A DNA stretch of 64,000 nucleotides from an uncultured Algibacter sp. GTDB taxonomy: Bacteria > Bacteroidota > Bacteroidia > Flavobacteriales > Flavobacteriaceae. The notes under the pieces are model-generated. The model was not told the origin of the DNA. It saw nothing but the letters and a program-made list of their open reading frames with translations, and did not search any database. The position numbers were made by a program, and so were the translations under genes. Location of the stretch: assembly GCF_947490405.1 (NCBI RefSeq), contig NZ_CANLGU010000002.1, forward strand, positions 1 to 64,000. Reading direction: 5' to 3'. Below are positions 34,302 through 42,728 of the stretch, piece by piece (positions within the stretch are counted from its first letter, which is position 1; every line of letters begins with the position of its first letter).

Positions 34302-34802
34302 TTATTTTAATGATTTTTCAGCTAACATTGTTTCAACCAATTGTAATTGCTTGTCTTTGTTAGATAATTCAGTACGTACAACTTTTTCAGCTATTTCTAC
34401 TGATAAGTTAGCAACTTGAGATTTCAAATCGGCTATAGCAGCTTTCTTTTCAGATTCAATACTAGCTTGTGCTTGAGCGACTAATTTAGCAGCACTTTCG
34501 CTTGCTTCAGTTTTAGCATCCTCAATCATTTTATTTTTCATTTCACGCGCTTCCTTAAGCATTTCTTCTCGCTCTGCTCTGGCTTCTTTTAATAGCTTTT
34601 CGTTATCAGCTTGAAGGTTTTGCATTTCTAGTTTTGCATTTTCAGCAGCATCTAATGCATCTTTAATACCATCTTCACGCTTTTCAACAGCATCAAGTAT
34701 TGGCTTCCAAGCAAATTTTCTTAAAAGTAAAACTAATCCAATGAACAACACTAATTGCCAAAAGAATAATCCTATTGAAAACTCATTAATTAACTTTTCC
34801 AT
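34302..34802 (-). CDS. atpF: ATP synthase Fo subunit b
   Basis: This 166-residue protein has one N-terminal membrane helix (about 9-28, SIGLFFWQLVLFIGLVLLL) followed by a long charged coiled coil (about 35-150). This is the peripheral stalk. Its start is preceded by a 12-bp palindrome (ATCTATATAGAT, 34805-34816) and the hairpin at 34838-34872, which separate its translation from atpE. Confidence 0.95.
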   Translation of the reverse strand: MEKLINEFSIGLFFWQLVLFIGLVLLLRKFAWKPILDAVEKREDGIKDALDAAENAKLEMQNLQADNEKLLKEARAEREEMLKEAREMKNKMIEDAKTEASESAAKLVAQAQASIESEKKAAIADLKSQVANLSVEIAEKVVRTELSNKDKQLQLVETMLAEKSLK

Positions 34803-34837
34803 TTATCTATATAGATTTTAATACATAATAAATTTTA

Positions 34838-34872
34838 AAAAACAGCTTTAACCAACCGTTAAAGCTGTTTTT
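34838..34872 (-). terminator. Terminator-like hairpin between atpE and atpF
   Basis: A 15-bp perfect stem (AAAAACAGCTTTAAC / GTTAAAGCTGTTTTT, 5-base loop) begins 7 bases past the atpE stop and ends in six T on the minus strand. It stands inside the operon, so it probably allows partial read-through and gives more atpE than downstream mRNA, or shields the atpE message 3' end. Confidence 0.7.
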
Positions 34873-34878
34873 GTTTTT

Positions 34879-35070
34879 TTAAGCTGCAAATAAAGCAGCA
34901 AATCCAATACCTTCAATAAGTGCTGCTGCAATAAGCATAGCTGTTTGGATTTTTCCAGAAGCTTCTGGTTGACGTGCAATGGCATCCATTGCAGATCCAC
35001 CAATTTTACCGATACCTAAACCAGCACCAATAACGATTAAACCTGCTCCTACAATGTTTGGAATTGTCAT
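34879..35070 (-). CDS. atpE: ATP synthase Fo subunit c
   Basis: This 63-residue two-helix protein forms the rotor ring. Helix 1 is glycine-rich (AGLIVIGAGLGIGKIGGSAM), the polar loop is ARQPEASG (32-39), and helix 2 has the ion-binding carboxylate E53 in LIEGIGF. The residues around E53 do not show an obvious sodium-type pattern, so proton coupling is assumed. Short c subunits of this size are normal in flavobacteria. Confidence 0.96.
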   Translation of the reverse strand: MTIPNIVGAGLIVIGAGLGIGKIGGSAMDAIARQPEASGKIQTAMLIAAALIEGIGFAALFAA

Positions 35071-35103
35071 AATGTATATATATTAAAAATTAAACATTCT
35101 TTT

Positions 35104-36180
35104 TTAATGGTCTTCATGATGTTCTTCAACAGCCGACCCGAAATACAAAGCAGATAACATAGTAAAGATATATGCTTGTAGTGCTGCAACCAAAAGTTCT
35201 AATAGAGATAAAGCAAATGCCAAACCAAATGATAATGAACTTCCTATCCAGTTTTTAAATATGAACATTAAACCAATGATACTCATTAATACAATATGAC
35301 CCGCAGTAATGTTTGCATACAAACGAATCATTAATGAAAATGGCTTAATAATAGTACCTAACAACTCAATGGGCGCTAAAATTATTTTCATAGGTGTTGG
35401 CACCCCTGGCATCCAAAAAATGTGTCCCCAGTAATTTTTATTAGCTGTAAATGTTGTTAAGAAATATGTAATTAATGCTAAAGCTAATGTCACTGCAATA
35501 TTGTTTGTAACATTTACTCCTAGTGGCGTTAATCCTAATAGGTTAATTATCCAAATAAAGAAGAATACAGTTAATAGATATGGCATATACCTTTTGTATT
35601 TCTTTTCACCAATATTCGGAACAGCAATATCATCTCTTATATAAAGAATTATAGGCTCTAAGAATCTTCCCATACCCCTTGGAATACTACCTGTTTTATA
35701 TTTTTTTGCCATTCGGCTAAACATAACAAACATTAACAATCCTACTAAAAATATGGTAAACACGTTTTTAGTAATAGAAAAATCTATAGGTTTTATGTTT
35801 GTTGGATGATGATCATCATCAAGATTGATAGTTCCAGCAGCATCCGTTTTATATACTTTATTATGAAATAAGGTGTAATATTCTCCATTAACTTCGGCTA
35901 CCGACTCTCCGTGATGAAACTTTGAAGAAGAGAATATCTTTAAGCCATTATCCCATAAGATTACCGGTAAAGGAAAACCAATGTATTTATGTTCTCCAGC
36001 ACCATTAGTGTAAGACGTTAAACTAAAATCATGCGAGTCCAGTAAGTGATGATTTATGTATTCTTTTATTTCAGTTTTTATATCCCCCTCGCCCTCATGC
36101 TTTTCTTCTTTAGCAAAAGAAAATGTTGTAATCATTAAGAAGAGCAAACAAATCGTTTTTCTAGAAATAATATTTTGCAT
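35104..36180 (-). CDS. atpB: ATP synthase Fo subunit a
   Basis: This 358-residue membrane subunit forms the proton half-channels. The essential arginine is R286 in SLMIRLYANITAGH. It differs from the E. coli protein by an N-terminal signal-peptide-like segment (1-23) and a periplasmic extension of over 100 residues rich in His and Asp, which is usual in Bacteroidota. It is followed by the c and b subunits. Confidence 0.95.
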   Translation of the reverse strand: MQNIISRKTICLLFLMITTFSFAKEEKHEGEGDIKTEIKEYINHHLLDSHDFSLTSYTNGAGEHKYIGFPLPVILWDNGLKIFSSSKFHHGESVAEVNGEYYTLFHNKVYKTDAAGTINLDDDHHPTNIKPIDFSITKNVFTIFLVGLLMFVMFSRMAKKYKTGSIPRGMGRFLEPIILYIRDDIAVPNIGEKKYKRYMPYLLTVFFFIWIINLLGLTPLGVNVTNNIAVTLALALITYFLTTFTANKNYWGHIFWMPGVPTPMKIILAPIELLGTIIKPFSLMIRLYANITAGHIVLMSIIGLMFIFKNWIGSSLSFGLAFALSLLELLVAALQAYIFTMLSALYFGSAVEEHHEDH

Positions 36181-36281
36181 ATCACTTATATAAATAGTGG
36201 CTTAAAAATCGGTGCAAAGGTATACTTTTATATCAAAAGCCAAAAACAAAATTTAATATTATTTACTATCTTCAATTATAA

Positions 36282-36679
36282 CTAATTATAATTGTCCAAA
36301 CTATTGAGAAACTTGGATAAAACAATACTTTCGGTAATGAGACAAATTACATAGGGAATGAAAAATGTTAAAAATTCTAACCTACTTAAATCACCATCCG
36401 CATTGTATTTAGGAAAAAAGAAAAAAAAAAGAACACAAACTTAAGCATGCTGGCTCCCATAAAAACAAAGCCTAATTGATCTTTTAGTTTTTTTCGCAAT
36501 AAAAAAAGAAGAAGAATTACTCCACAAGCTAGTACAACATTGATAATGTAAGAGTATAGGATTTCATAAAACTCTATTTGGTAGGTTATTACAGAATTTA
36601 CAACTGAGTGAATTATAAATGCTATGATAGCAACACAAATAACTACTAAACAATTAGAAAAAAGCTTTCTATGATTCAA
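36282..36679 (-). CDS. ATP-operon membrane protein, DUF6168-like, with apparent one-base frameshift
   Basis: Reading from a TTG start at 36679 (overlapping the atpZ stop as TTGA) gives a protein with three hydrophobic helices up to SMLKFVFFFF. There it enters a run of T on the minus strand (ten T, C, six T; 36414-36430) and then stops early at 36386 after an unnatural tail. If one T is added in that run, the frame continues for about 40 more codons, FFFPKYNADGDLSRLEFLTF then IPYVICLITESIVLSKFL and a TAG at 36282. This restores a fourth helix and the family's usual length of about 130. The gene lies between atpZ and atpB, where this family is normally found. The family name is from memory. The break may be an assembly error, a real mutation, or slippage during expression. 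Confidence 0.7.
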
Positions 36680-36927
36680 GGGTTAATTTTCTTTATTTGT
36701 TGAAGTACAGCATAAAGGGAAATAGCAACTCCAAATAAAGTGCAGATAATTAAAAACGTTTTAGAATCAGCACTAAATTTGCCATCAAGCCATTTTCCTA
36801 ACAAAACAAATAAGTATATAGTAGCACCCATTTGTATAGCTATTCCTGTTAAAGCGGCAATTTGTTTAAGCTGTTTTGCCGGCTTCTGGTTTTCTTTGTT
36901 GTTGTTGTGCTTGTACGCCATTACCAT
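36676..36927 (-). CDS. ATP synthase accessory protein AtpZ/AtpI-like
   Basis: This 83-residue protein has two membrane helices (about 28-48 and 57-77; QMGATIYLFVLLGKWLDGKF and FLIICTLFGVAISLYAVLQQ) and the G-K-WLDGKF loop of AtpZ/AtpI-type F1Fo assembly factors. It may help c-ring assembly or magnesium supply. The start is the ATG at 36927 or at 36921, both inside the end of the bactofilin gene, giving an overlap of about 60 bases. It overlaps the next gene by 4 bases. Confidence 0.85.
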   Translation of the reverse strand: MVMAYKHNNNKENQKPAKQLKQIAALTGIAIQMGATIYLFVLLGKWLDGKFSADSKTFLIICTLFGVAISLYAVLQQIKKINP

Positions 36928-37303
36928 TGTTCATTTCTTTTACAGTGCCTTTCATAACACATGTAACATTAAACGTTGCTCCTGGTTCTACAGCTAACTT
37001 ACCTGCTACCACCTCGCCTTCAATATGTGCAGACGATTTTAAAGTTAGTGTTCCTGATAGCGATAATTTTCCTGAAAACTTACCTTCAAAATAAGCATCG
37101 GTACCATTTAAGGTGCCTTTAATTAATCCTGATTTACCTACTACAACTTTACCTGAAGTTTTAATATTTCCATCAATAATACCGTCTATTCTTAAATCGC
37201 CTTGACTATTAAAGTCGCCAACCATTTTAGTGCCTTGAGCAATAATATTTTGGCTTGATGTACCTTCTGCCATTTGTTTTTCTTTTTTGTTTTCAGAGAA
37301 CAT
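36866..37303 (-). CDS. Bactofilin (polymer-forming cytoskeletal protein)
   Basis: This 145-residue protein has a right-handed beta-helix core (about 25-115, repeats such as GDLRIDGIIDGNIKTSGKVVVGKSGLI) flanked by short disordered ends. It is a self-assembling filament former involved in cell shape or polarity. The start may be the ATG at 37303 or the one at 37273 (MAEGTSSQN); the second fits the family's usual short N-terminus. It lies between sprE and the ATP-synthase genes, all leftward. Confidence 0.9.
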   Translation of the reverse strand: MFSENKKEKQMAEGTSSQNIIAQGTKMVGDFNSQGDLRIDGIIDGNIKTSGKVVVGKSGLIKGTLNGTDAYFEGKFSGKLSLSGTLTLKSSAHIEGEVVAGKLAVEPGATFNVTCVMKGTVKEMNNGNGVQAQQQQRKPEAGKTA

Positions 37304-37321
37304 AATAATTTGGGGTTAAGT

Positions 37322-39883
37322 TTAATTGTTATCTAGATTCAAATACGTATCCAAATTTTTGTGAATTTGAATAATTTGATAATTTGTAGATGATGCTACA
37401 AAATAAGGGGCTTTTATTTTCTTTTGATCGTCTTCGGTTAATAACTGATCAAATGTTTTTGCTACTTGCTCATTTTTCAATCCATGCACTACTACAAACT
37501 TAGTTTTAGGGTTGTAAACATCAATAGAAGCATTTAGTTTGTAATACCTTACGTTTTTCAAAACCGTATCCAATGTTTCCTTAAAACCTGCAATTGCCTC
37601 TGTTTGGGGTTCTTCAAATTTAAAAATAACTTTGTAATTATCTGAAATACTATCAACAGACTTAACAAACTCTTTATTAGCCACTTTTGGTAATAAATTA
37701 GCCTCTATATCTTGTGCTTGTTTGCCCTCAGGTGTATTTGCATAGGTTATAGCTAAGTAATTAATCGCTTTTTTATACGCTTCATAACCATATAAACGCC
37801 CCATAGCTGTAGCTTTTAGCAATTCAAATTTTGGCACCAAAGGTTCACCATCAAAGGTTTTTATATAATCTTCACTTTTAGAAACAACTTCAACATATTC
37901 CTGATTTTCATGCTGTATATATAAAGCTTCATATAAGCTTTCAGGGCTATTCTCATCTCGTTCTGTCACCAACTCTGGATTCTTCAAAATGGTTGCATAT
38001 CTAGAATCTGGATATTTAGCAATAATTTCATCTTTAGCTATAGATGCTTCATCACTTTCGCCTAACAATTCATAAATCTTAAATAAATTATATTTTGAAG
38101 GTAATACCAATCGTTCTTCTGGATTACTTTTTAATAAATTTTGAAATTTATCTTTAGCTAATTCATACTCTTTAAACTTCTCTTTATAAATCAATCCTAA
38201 TTGATAGTAGGCATAATTTCTATCTTTAGAGATACTATCAATTTCTTTTTCAGAGGATGGTATTTTAGAAATATAGAACTGAGGATCGAAACGTTCTTCA
38301 TCTGAGGCAGTAGCCAAAACATCATTAGTATTTGACGTGTTTCCTATATTTGAAATCCCGCTGCTAGACCATCTCCAATTATCTTCTAATGGCCTATCTC
38401 CCCATTTTTTTACAAACTCATTTTTACCAAAAGCTACTGTGGTTGGGTTGTAAAAATAAAATGCATTGGATTGTGCTTGTTGTGGCCCTACACGATTTTG
38501 CTGTGATCCAATACCATTATTTACAGTAACTAAACCACTATTACGCTCAGCAGCTTCCTGTTTTTCTTTTTCTGCTTCTGCCTTTTCTTTCAAATCATCA
38601 ACAAACGACTGAAAATAAGCAACTCGCTCAGTGTCTGGTAAATTAACTAGCCTTAAAACACTGTCGTTAACTTTGGCTATAGATTCGTAATAAATAACAT
38701 CTTCTAAGTTATCTCGCTTACGTTTTATAACACGATAAGGTTTTGAGTTTAAAACTAAATTACTCATTGTACTATCATAATATTCTCCTGCTTCTGCATA
38801 AACTGATGCATCAAAATTCATATCGCCAAGAGTTTCATAAGTTTTGGCTTTAAGGAGTTTATCACGAGTATCTGTTCTTAAAGATTTATTGTAGTAGGCT
38901 ACTGCCAATGAATCTGAGCCATTTTTTAAATGAAATGCTCCTATTTGATGATATATTTTATCCAAATATGGCCGATTCTCTCTATTTTCTTCTAGTTCTG
39001 TTAGTAATTCTGTTATTTCTAGTTTGTCACCATTTTCAAAATCAAAATTTTTAACCTTTTCTAAATGAGCAGAAATCATATAGATTCTGGGTGTTTTTCT
39101 ATTGAGCTCAATTACTTTATCAAAAGCAATATTTGCACTGTCTTTGTACCCCAGTTTATTATAAAGTTGGCCCTGGATAAATCTATAACGTCCACGTTCA
39201 TCATTATTTTTCGTGGCATTTGATGCTATTTCTAAATTTGTGATTGCTGTATCAATAACTTTTAGATTTAGATATGCTTGTGCCAATATTGATGTAGCAT
39301 CAGCTAAATCTTGACCTTCTAACTCTTCTTGTTTTAGAAGACGCTTCAAGTTTTCAATAGCTAATTCGTTATTGTCTAACCTAATATTGGTTTTTTCTCG
39401 CCATACTTTAGCTTGATTAATCTTATCACTAGCGGGATATTTATAAAGTATATAGTTTAATGCTTCTAAGGCTGGAATAAAACGCTGGTCAAAATATCTG
39501 GCTTTTCCTAAAAGTAGATAAGCTTCATCCATTTGAGGGTTCTTTTCCTTACCATCAATATTCATACTATGTTTTTGAATGGCTTTTGCTGCTTTTTCTT
39601 CAGCTCTGGTAAAATTTTCATTCTTGGACTGACCCGGAAGCACAATATCTTCAAAAATCTGCATGCGCTCAATAGGAAGTACTTCCCAATAATTGTCAAA
39701 ATATGCGTCATTAAGAGTACTCTTTCCTTCTTCTAAGGCATTGTAGCCATTGTAAAGCGCATTAAATTCTGCTGTAACTGCATGAAAATTTCTATTGATG
39801 AATTTATCTTTTTTCCTAGAACAACTCAATCCTAGAAAAGTTAAGAAGATAAGAAGTAGTATGGCCTTAGTAGGTGTTTTCAA
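37322..39883 (-). CDS. sprE: Gliding/type IX secretion lipoprotein SprE (PorW)
   Basis: This 853-residue lipoprotein has a signal ending TFLGLSCS (C21) and many TPR-type repeats over residues about 40-400 and 570-740. The starts NFHAVTAEFNALYNGYNALEEG and VLPIERMQIFEDIVLPGQ are diagnostic for SprE/PorW. SprE links the type IX secretion motor (PorL/PorM) to the outer-membrane translocon and is needed for gliding and secretion. The start codon is TTG at 39883; no upstream in-frame ATG exists before a stop. This makes the secretion of the M23 (and probably M14) proteins in this window plausible. Confidence 0.9.
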   Translation of the reverse strand: MKTPTKAILLLIFLTFLGLSCSRKKDKFINRNFHAVTAEFNALYNGYNALEEGKSTLNDAYFDNYWEVLPIERMQIFEDIVLPGQSKNENFTRAEEKAAKAIQKHSMNIDGKEKNPQMDEAYLLLGKARYFDQRFIPALEALNYILYKYPASDKINQAKVWREKTNIRLDNNELAIENLKRLLKQEELEGQDLADATSILAQAYLNLKVIDTAITNLEIASNATKNNDERGRYRFIQGQLYNKLGYKDSANIAFDKVIELNRKTPRIYMISAHLEKVKNFDFENGDKLEITELLTELEENRENRPYLDKIYHQIGAFHLKNGSDSLAVAYYNKSLRTDTRDKLLKAKTYETLGDMNFDASVYAEAGEYYDSTMSNLVLNSKPYRVIKRKRDNLEDVIYYESIAKVNDSVLRLVNLPDTERVAYFQSFVDDLKEKAEAEKEKQEAAERNSGLVTVNNGIGSQQNRVGPQQAQSNAFYFYNPTTVAFGKNEFVKKWGDRPLEDNWRWSSSGISNIGNTSNTNDVLATASDEERFDPQFYISKIPSSEKEIDSISKDRNYAYYQLGLIYKEKFKEYELAKDKFQNLLKSNPEERLVLPSKYNLFKIYELLGESDEASIAKDEIIAKYPDSRYATILKNPELVTERDENSPESLYEALYIQHENQEYVEVVSKSEDYIKTFDGEPLVPKFELLKATAMGRLYGYEAYKKAINYLAITYANTPEGKQAQDIEANLLPKVANKEFVKSVDSISDNYKVIFKFEEPQTEAIAGFKETLDTVLKNVRYYKLNASIDVYNPKTKFVVVHGLKNEQVAKTFDQLLTEDDQKKIKAPYFVASSTNYQIIQIHKNLDTYLNLDNN

Positions 39884-40001
39884 GTGCTGGTATTTTTAGT
39901 CTAAATAATAACTATAATCTCTTGTTATTATTATATAGAATCGTAAAAATAAGCATCTTTTTGTATTTACCTAAAAATGCAATGACTTTTAAACAAAAGG
40001 G

Positions 40002-40697
40002 TTAGTTGGCAAAATGCGCTTCTAACTCCTTTAATGTTGCAGCACTAGTAGCTAAATCCTTTACAACTTCTCCTTTTTCCAAAACCACTATGCGTTCGCA
40101 AACATCTGTAACATGCATTAAATCATGACTTGAAATTAAAACAGTAATACCTTGTTTTTCAGCTAATTCCTTAATTATATTTTTAAGACGTATTTGTGTT
40201 GTTGGGTCTAGGTTTGCAAAAGGTTCGTCTAAAATTATCACTTCTGGGTTTCCAATTAGGGCCGCCACAATGCCTGCCTTCTTTTGGTTCCCTTTACTTA
40301 AATCACGTAAATACTTTTTTTGACCCAGTATTTCGCCATGGAAAAAATCTTCAAATTGTGAAACCAGTGAGTCTACATCAGCTTTATTTTGTCCGCGTAA
40401 CTCGCCGATAAAATAAAAATATTCCTCTGGTGTTAAATAACCAATTAAAAAACTTTCGTCTATAAACGCAGAAGTAAAAGGTTTCCAATCTTCACTTTTA
40501 TTCACTTGTACACCGTGGCTTTCAATATGACCTGTTGTGGGCTGAATTAAATCTAGAAGCAAACTAAAATATGTGGTTTTACCTGCACCATTATTCCCTA
40601 CCAAACCAAAACTTTGCCCTTTAGGAATCTCCAAAGCTTCAATATTTAGCACTTGATTACCACTATATTTTTTTGATAAATTAGATGTTGTTATCAT
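40002..40697 (-). CDS. ABC transporter ATP-binding protein
   Basis: This 231-residue ATPase has Walker A GNNGAGKT (34-41), an unusual signature LSKGNQKK (133-140, replacing LSGGQ) and Walker B VIILDEP (153-159) followed by FANLD. The LSKGNQKK form is typical of exporter ATPases that pair with large membrane proteins such as the adjacent DUF5687 protein. The pair is probably controlled by the padR gene upstream. The transported substrate is unknown (antibiotic, lipid or peptide). Confidence 0.9.
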   Translation of the reverse strand: MITTSNLSKKYSGNQVLNIEALEIPKGQSFGLVGNNGAGKTTYFSLLLDLIQPTTGHIESHGVQVNKSEDWKPFTSAFIDESFLIGYLTPEEYFYFIGELRGQNKADVDSLVSQFEDFFHGEILGQKKYLRDLSKGNQKKAGIVAALIGNPEVIILDEPFANLDPTTQIRLKNIIKELAEKQGITVLISSHDLMHVTDVCERIVVLEKGEVVKDLATSAATLKELEAHFAN

Positions 40698-40709
40698 AAT
40701 ATGATTGTA

Positions 40710-42188
40710 TTAGTTGTTTTGATTGAAAGCATCAATCATTTTATATTTTGAATCTAAATATTTTTGAGTAATAGTTTTCATTAGTTTTTGATGAAATACA
40801 ATACCTACTACACCAAGAATAACCAGTACTAAACACGCTATTTCAAAACCAATTAAAAAATGGAATGCTGCAAACAAACCCATGGGTAAAAGCAATAACG
40901 GAATACCAATTAACCATTGTACTGCTCCTGTACCTTGATAATTAAATGCTGCTTTTTTACTTAAGTCTATCTTTTTTCTGTTGAAAGAACCCCCTAATAA
41001 AATCACATGTGTATTCACTCCAATATTATAAACTGCAGCCGCAAAATGCGCTAGTAATATTTTCCATCCAAAGAACACATAAGGAATACCTAAAACAAAT
41101 AAAATCAACACACTTACAGCCATTAATGTGAATTTTGACTTTAAGTATTGTTCATACTTAATGTTTTGACTCATAAGTAGTTTGTAGTAACCACTATCCC
41201 AAGCTGGGATAAATTGCCCAAAATTAATTAAGAATATGCCTGTTGAAAAGACACCAATAAAAACAAAAAACCATTCTAGGTTTTGGTATATAGGTTGAGG
41301 ATAGAAAAACAAACCATATAGCAAACCTATTGCTACCATCCAAACTGAAGACTTTGTACGCTTATTACGCCAAATCAACTTTAAATCTAACTGCATAAAA
41401 GGTGCTATATCTCCAAAATTCTTTGTCCATTCTAAATTTGAAGTATTTACTTCTTTAATTATTGTTTTTAAACCACTATCTAAAAACAGCTTTTGTCTTA
41501 ACAATTTAAAGTTTATAATGTAGCAAACTACAAGGATTAATAAAGGCACTACAATTAAAAAAGGACTATGATATATCGCATTAAAAGCGCTACCAATAAT
41601 ATTATTGAACGAAATTATATCAAAGTGGTTTAATGCATACAATCCTCCTGCGACTAAAATTATTGGCAAAAAGGATAATTCTTTTTCTGCTGAAAAACTT
41701 TCAATTATAAAATTTAAGAAGTTTATAATTAAAACCACAATAATCAATGCAAGCATCCAAACTAAAACATTTGTAACTGGATAATCTTTGGTGATCAGTG
41801 TAATTCCAAACGGAATGATGGCAAATAATGGTAAAAAATTAAAAAATGATACCGCTGATTTCCCCAACACATAATTTACAACCTTGCTTCTTTTAACAGG
41901 AAGCGTTAGCAAGGGCTTTACACTCATTACTGGAAGTTTCTGAAAGAAAAAGCGAAGTACTAAATCGGCTATTATCCAAAAGAAGAGAAAACTGTTAACA
42001 ATTAATAAAGGATCTTGATCTGGATAGACTTTTTTAAGTCCCGGAAAAAGCAACACACCCATACCCAAAAACATCGCTATAAAATAAAGGCTTAAAAAAC
42101 CCATAAATATTTTGATTCCTAAACTTTTCCCAAAACTAGCAGACCTAAAAAAAGCCTTCCATTCTAAACTTAAAAATCGTTTTATCAT
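40710..42188 (-). CDS. ABC transporter membrane protein, DUF5687 family
   Basis: This 492-residue protein has about 12 hydrophobic helices, starts MIKRFLSLEWKAFFRSASFG and matches the DUF5687 permease family of Bacteroidota. It forms an exporter with the ATPase encoded 12 bases downstream. A cytoplasmic loop near 250-280 (LDLKLIWRNKRTKSS) divides two membrane bundles. It stands between padR and the ATPase, forming a three-gene operon. Confidence 0.85.
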   Translation of the reverse strand: MIKRFLSLEWKAFFRSASFGKSLGIKIFMGFLSLYFIAMFLGMGVLLFPGLKKVYPDQDPLLIVNSFLFFWIIADLVLRFFFQKLPVMSVKPLLTLPVKRSKVVNYVLGKSAVSFFNFLPLFAIIPFGITLITKDYPVTNVLVWMLALIIVVLIINFLNFIIESFSAEKELSFLPIILVAGGLYALNHFDIISFNNIIGSAFNAIYHSPFLIVVPLLILVVCYIINFKLLRQKLFLDSGLKTIIKEVNTSNLEWTKNFGDIAPFMQLDLKLIWRNKRTKSSVWMVAIGLLYGLFFYPQPIYQNLEWFFVFIGVFSTGIFLINFGQFIPAWDSGYYKLLMSQNIKYEQYLKSKFTLMAVSVLILFVLGIPYVFFGWKILLAHFAAAVYNIGVNTHVILLGGSFNRKKIDLSKKAAFNYQGTGAVQWLIGIPLLLLPMGLFAAFHFLIGFEIACLVLVILGVVGIVFHQKLMKTITQKYLDSKYKMIDAFNQNN

Positions 42189-42274
42189 TTTTTGGTGGTT
42201 TTAGTTTTCTTAAAAGTAAGTGTTATAACCTTTTGATTTGTTACACTTTTTAGAATATTATTTTTGATTTTGAA

Positions 42275-42613
42275 TTATTCACCACGAAACTTTGGGTTTA
42301 CTAATGCACGCATATTCTTGATATAACTCTCTAATTCTGCAAGTTTATCTACAGTTTCTTTGGTACCAGCCTCGGTAAGTCTATAATATTTACGAACCCT
42401 GTTTCCAATCCTTGAAATCTCAACGTCCAATAGCCCTTTAGCTTTTAGCTTATGAAGCGCTGGATATAATGCGCCTTCTGTAAGTTGGAGCTCATTTTTT
42501 GTGATTTCCTTTACCTTCTGAGTTATCTCATAACCATACATTTTATCATGCTCGTTTAAGAGTTTTAAAATAATGGTAACTAGACTCCCTTTATATAAGT
42601 TTGTGCTTTTCAT
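42275..42613 (-). CDS. PadR-family transcriptional regulator
   Basis: This 112-residue protein has the winged-helix PadR fold (about 8-85; MYGYEITQKVKEITKN and LTEGALYPALHKLKAKGLL) and a short C-terminal helix for dimerisation (about 88-105). PadR proteins usually repress neighbouring transporter genes and are released by a small hydrophobic ligand. Here the DUF5687/ABC pair follows on the same strand. A pair of TATGCATAAT sites covers its own promoter (42621-42651), so it is probably autorepressed. Confidence 0.9.
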   Translation of the reverse strand: MKSTNLYKGSLVTIILKLLNEHDKMYGYEITQKVKEITKNELQLTEGALYPALHKLKAKGLLDVEISRIGNRVRKYYRLTEAGTKETVDKLAELESYIKNMRALVNPKFRGE

Positions 42614-42620
42614 CGAGCAA

Positions 42621-42651
42621 CAAATATATGCATAATTTTATTATGCATAAT
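42621..42651 (-). promoter_or_regulatory. padR promoter with overlapping operator
   Basis: On the minus strand TATATTTG (42628-42621) is a good -7 element and ends only 7 bases before the padR ATG. The sequence TATGCATAATTT occurs twice with a 15-base period (ATGCAT at 42628 and 42643). The second forms the perfect 12-bp palindrome ATTATGCATAAT (42640-42651). A dimer bound here would cover the promoter. Confidence 0.5.
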
Positions 42652-42728
42652 TTTCTTATATATTACTTTTTATAGAAAAAATAAGCTTTTTCATTAAGGC
42701 TTCACTATTTTTGCTTAAAATTATTTGT

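Noticed and set aside
31235-36180. Missing atpD and atpC taken as gene loss
   Set aside because: In Bacteroidota these two genes normally form a separate cluster elsewhere, so their absence here is expected.
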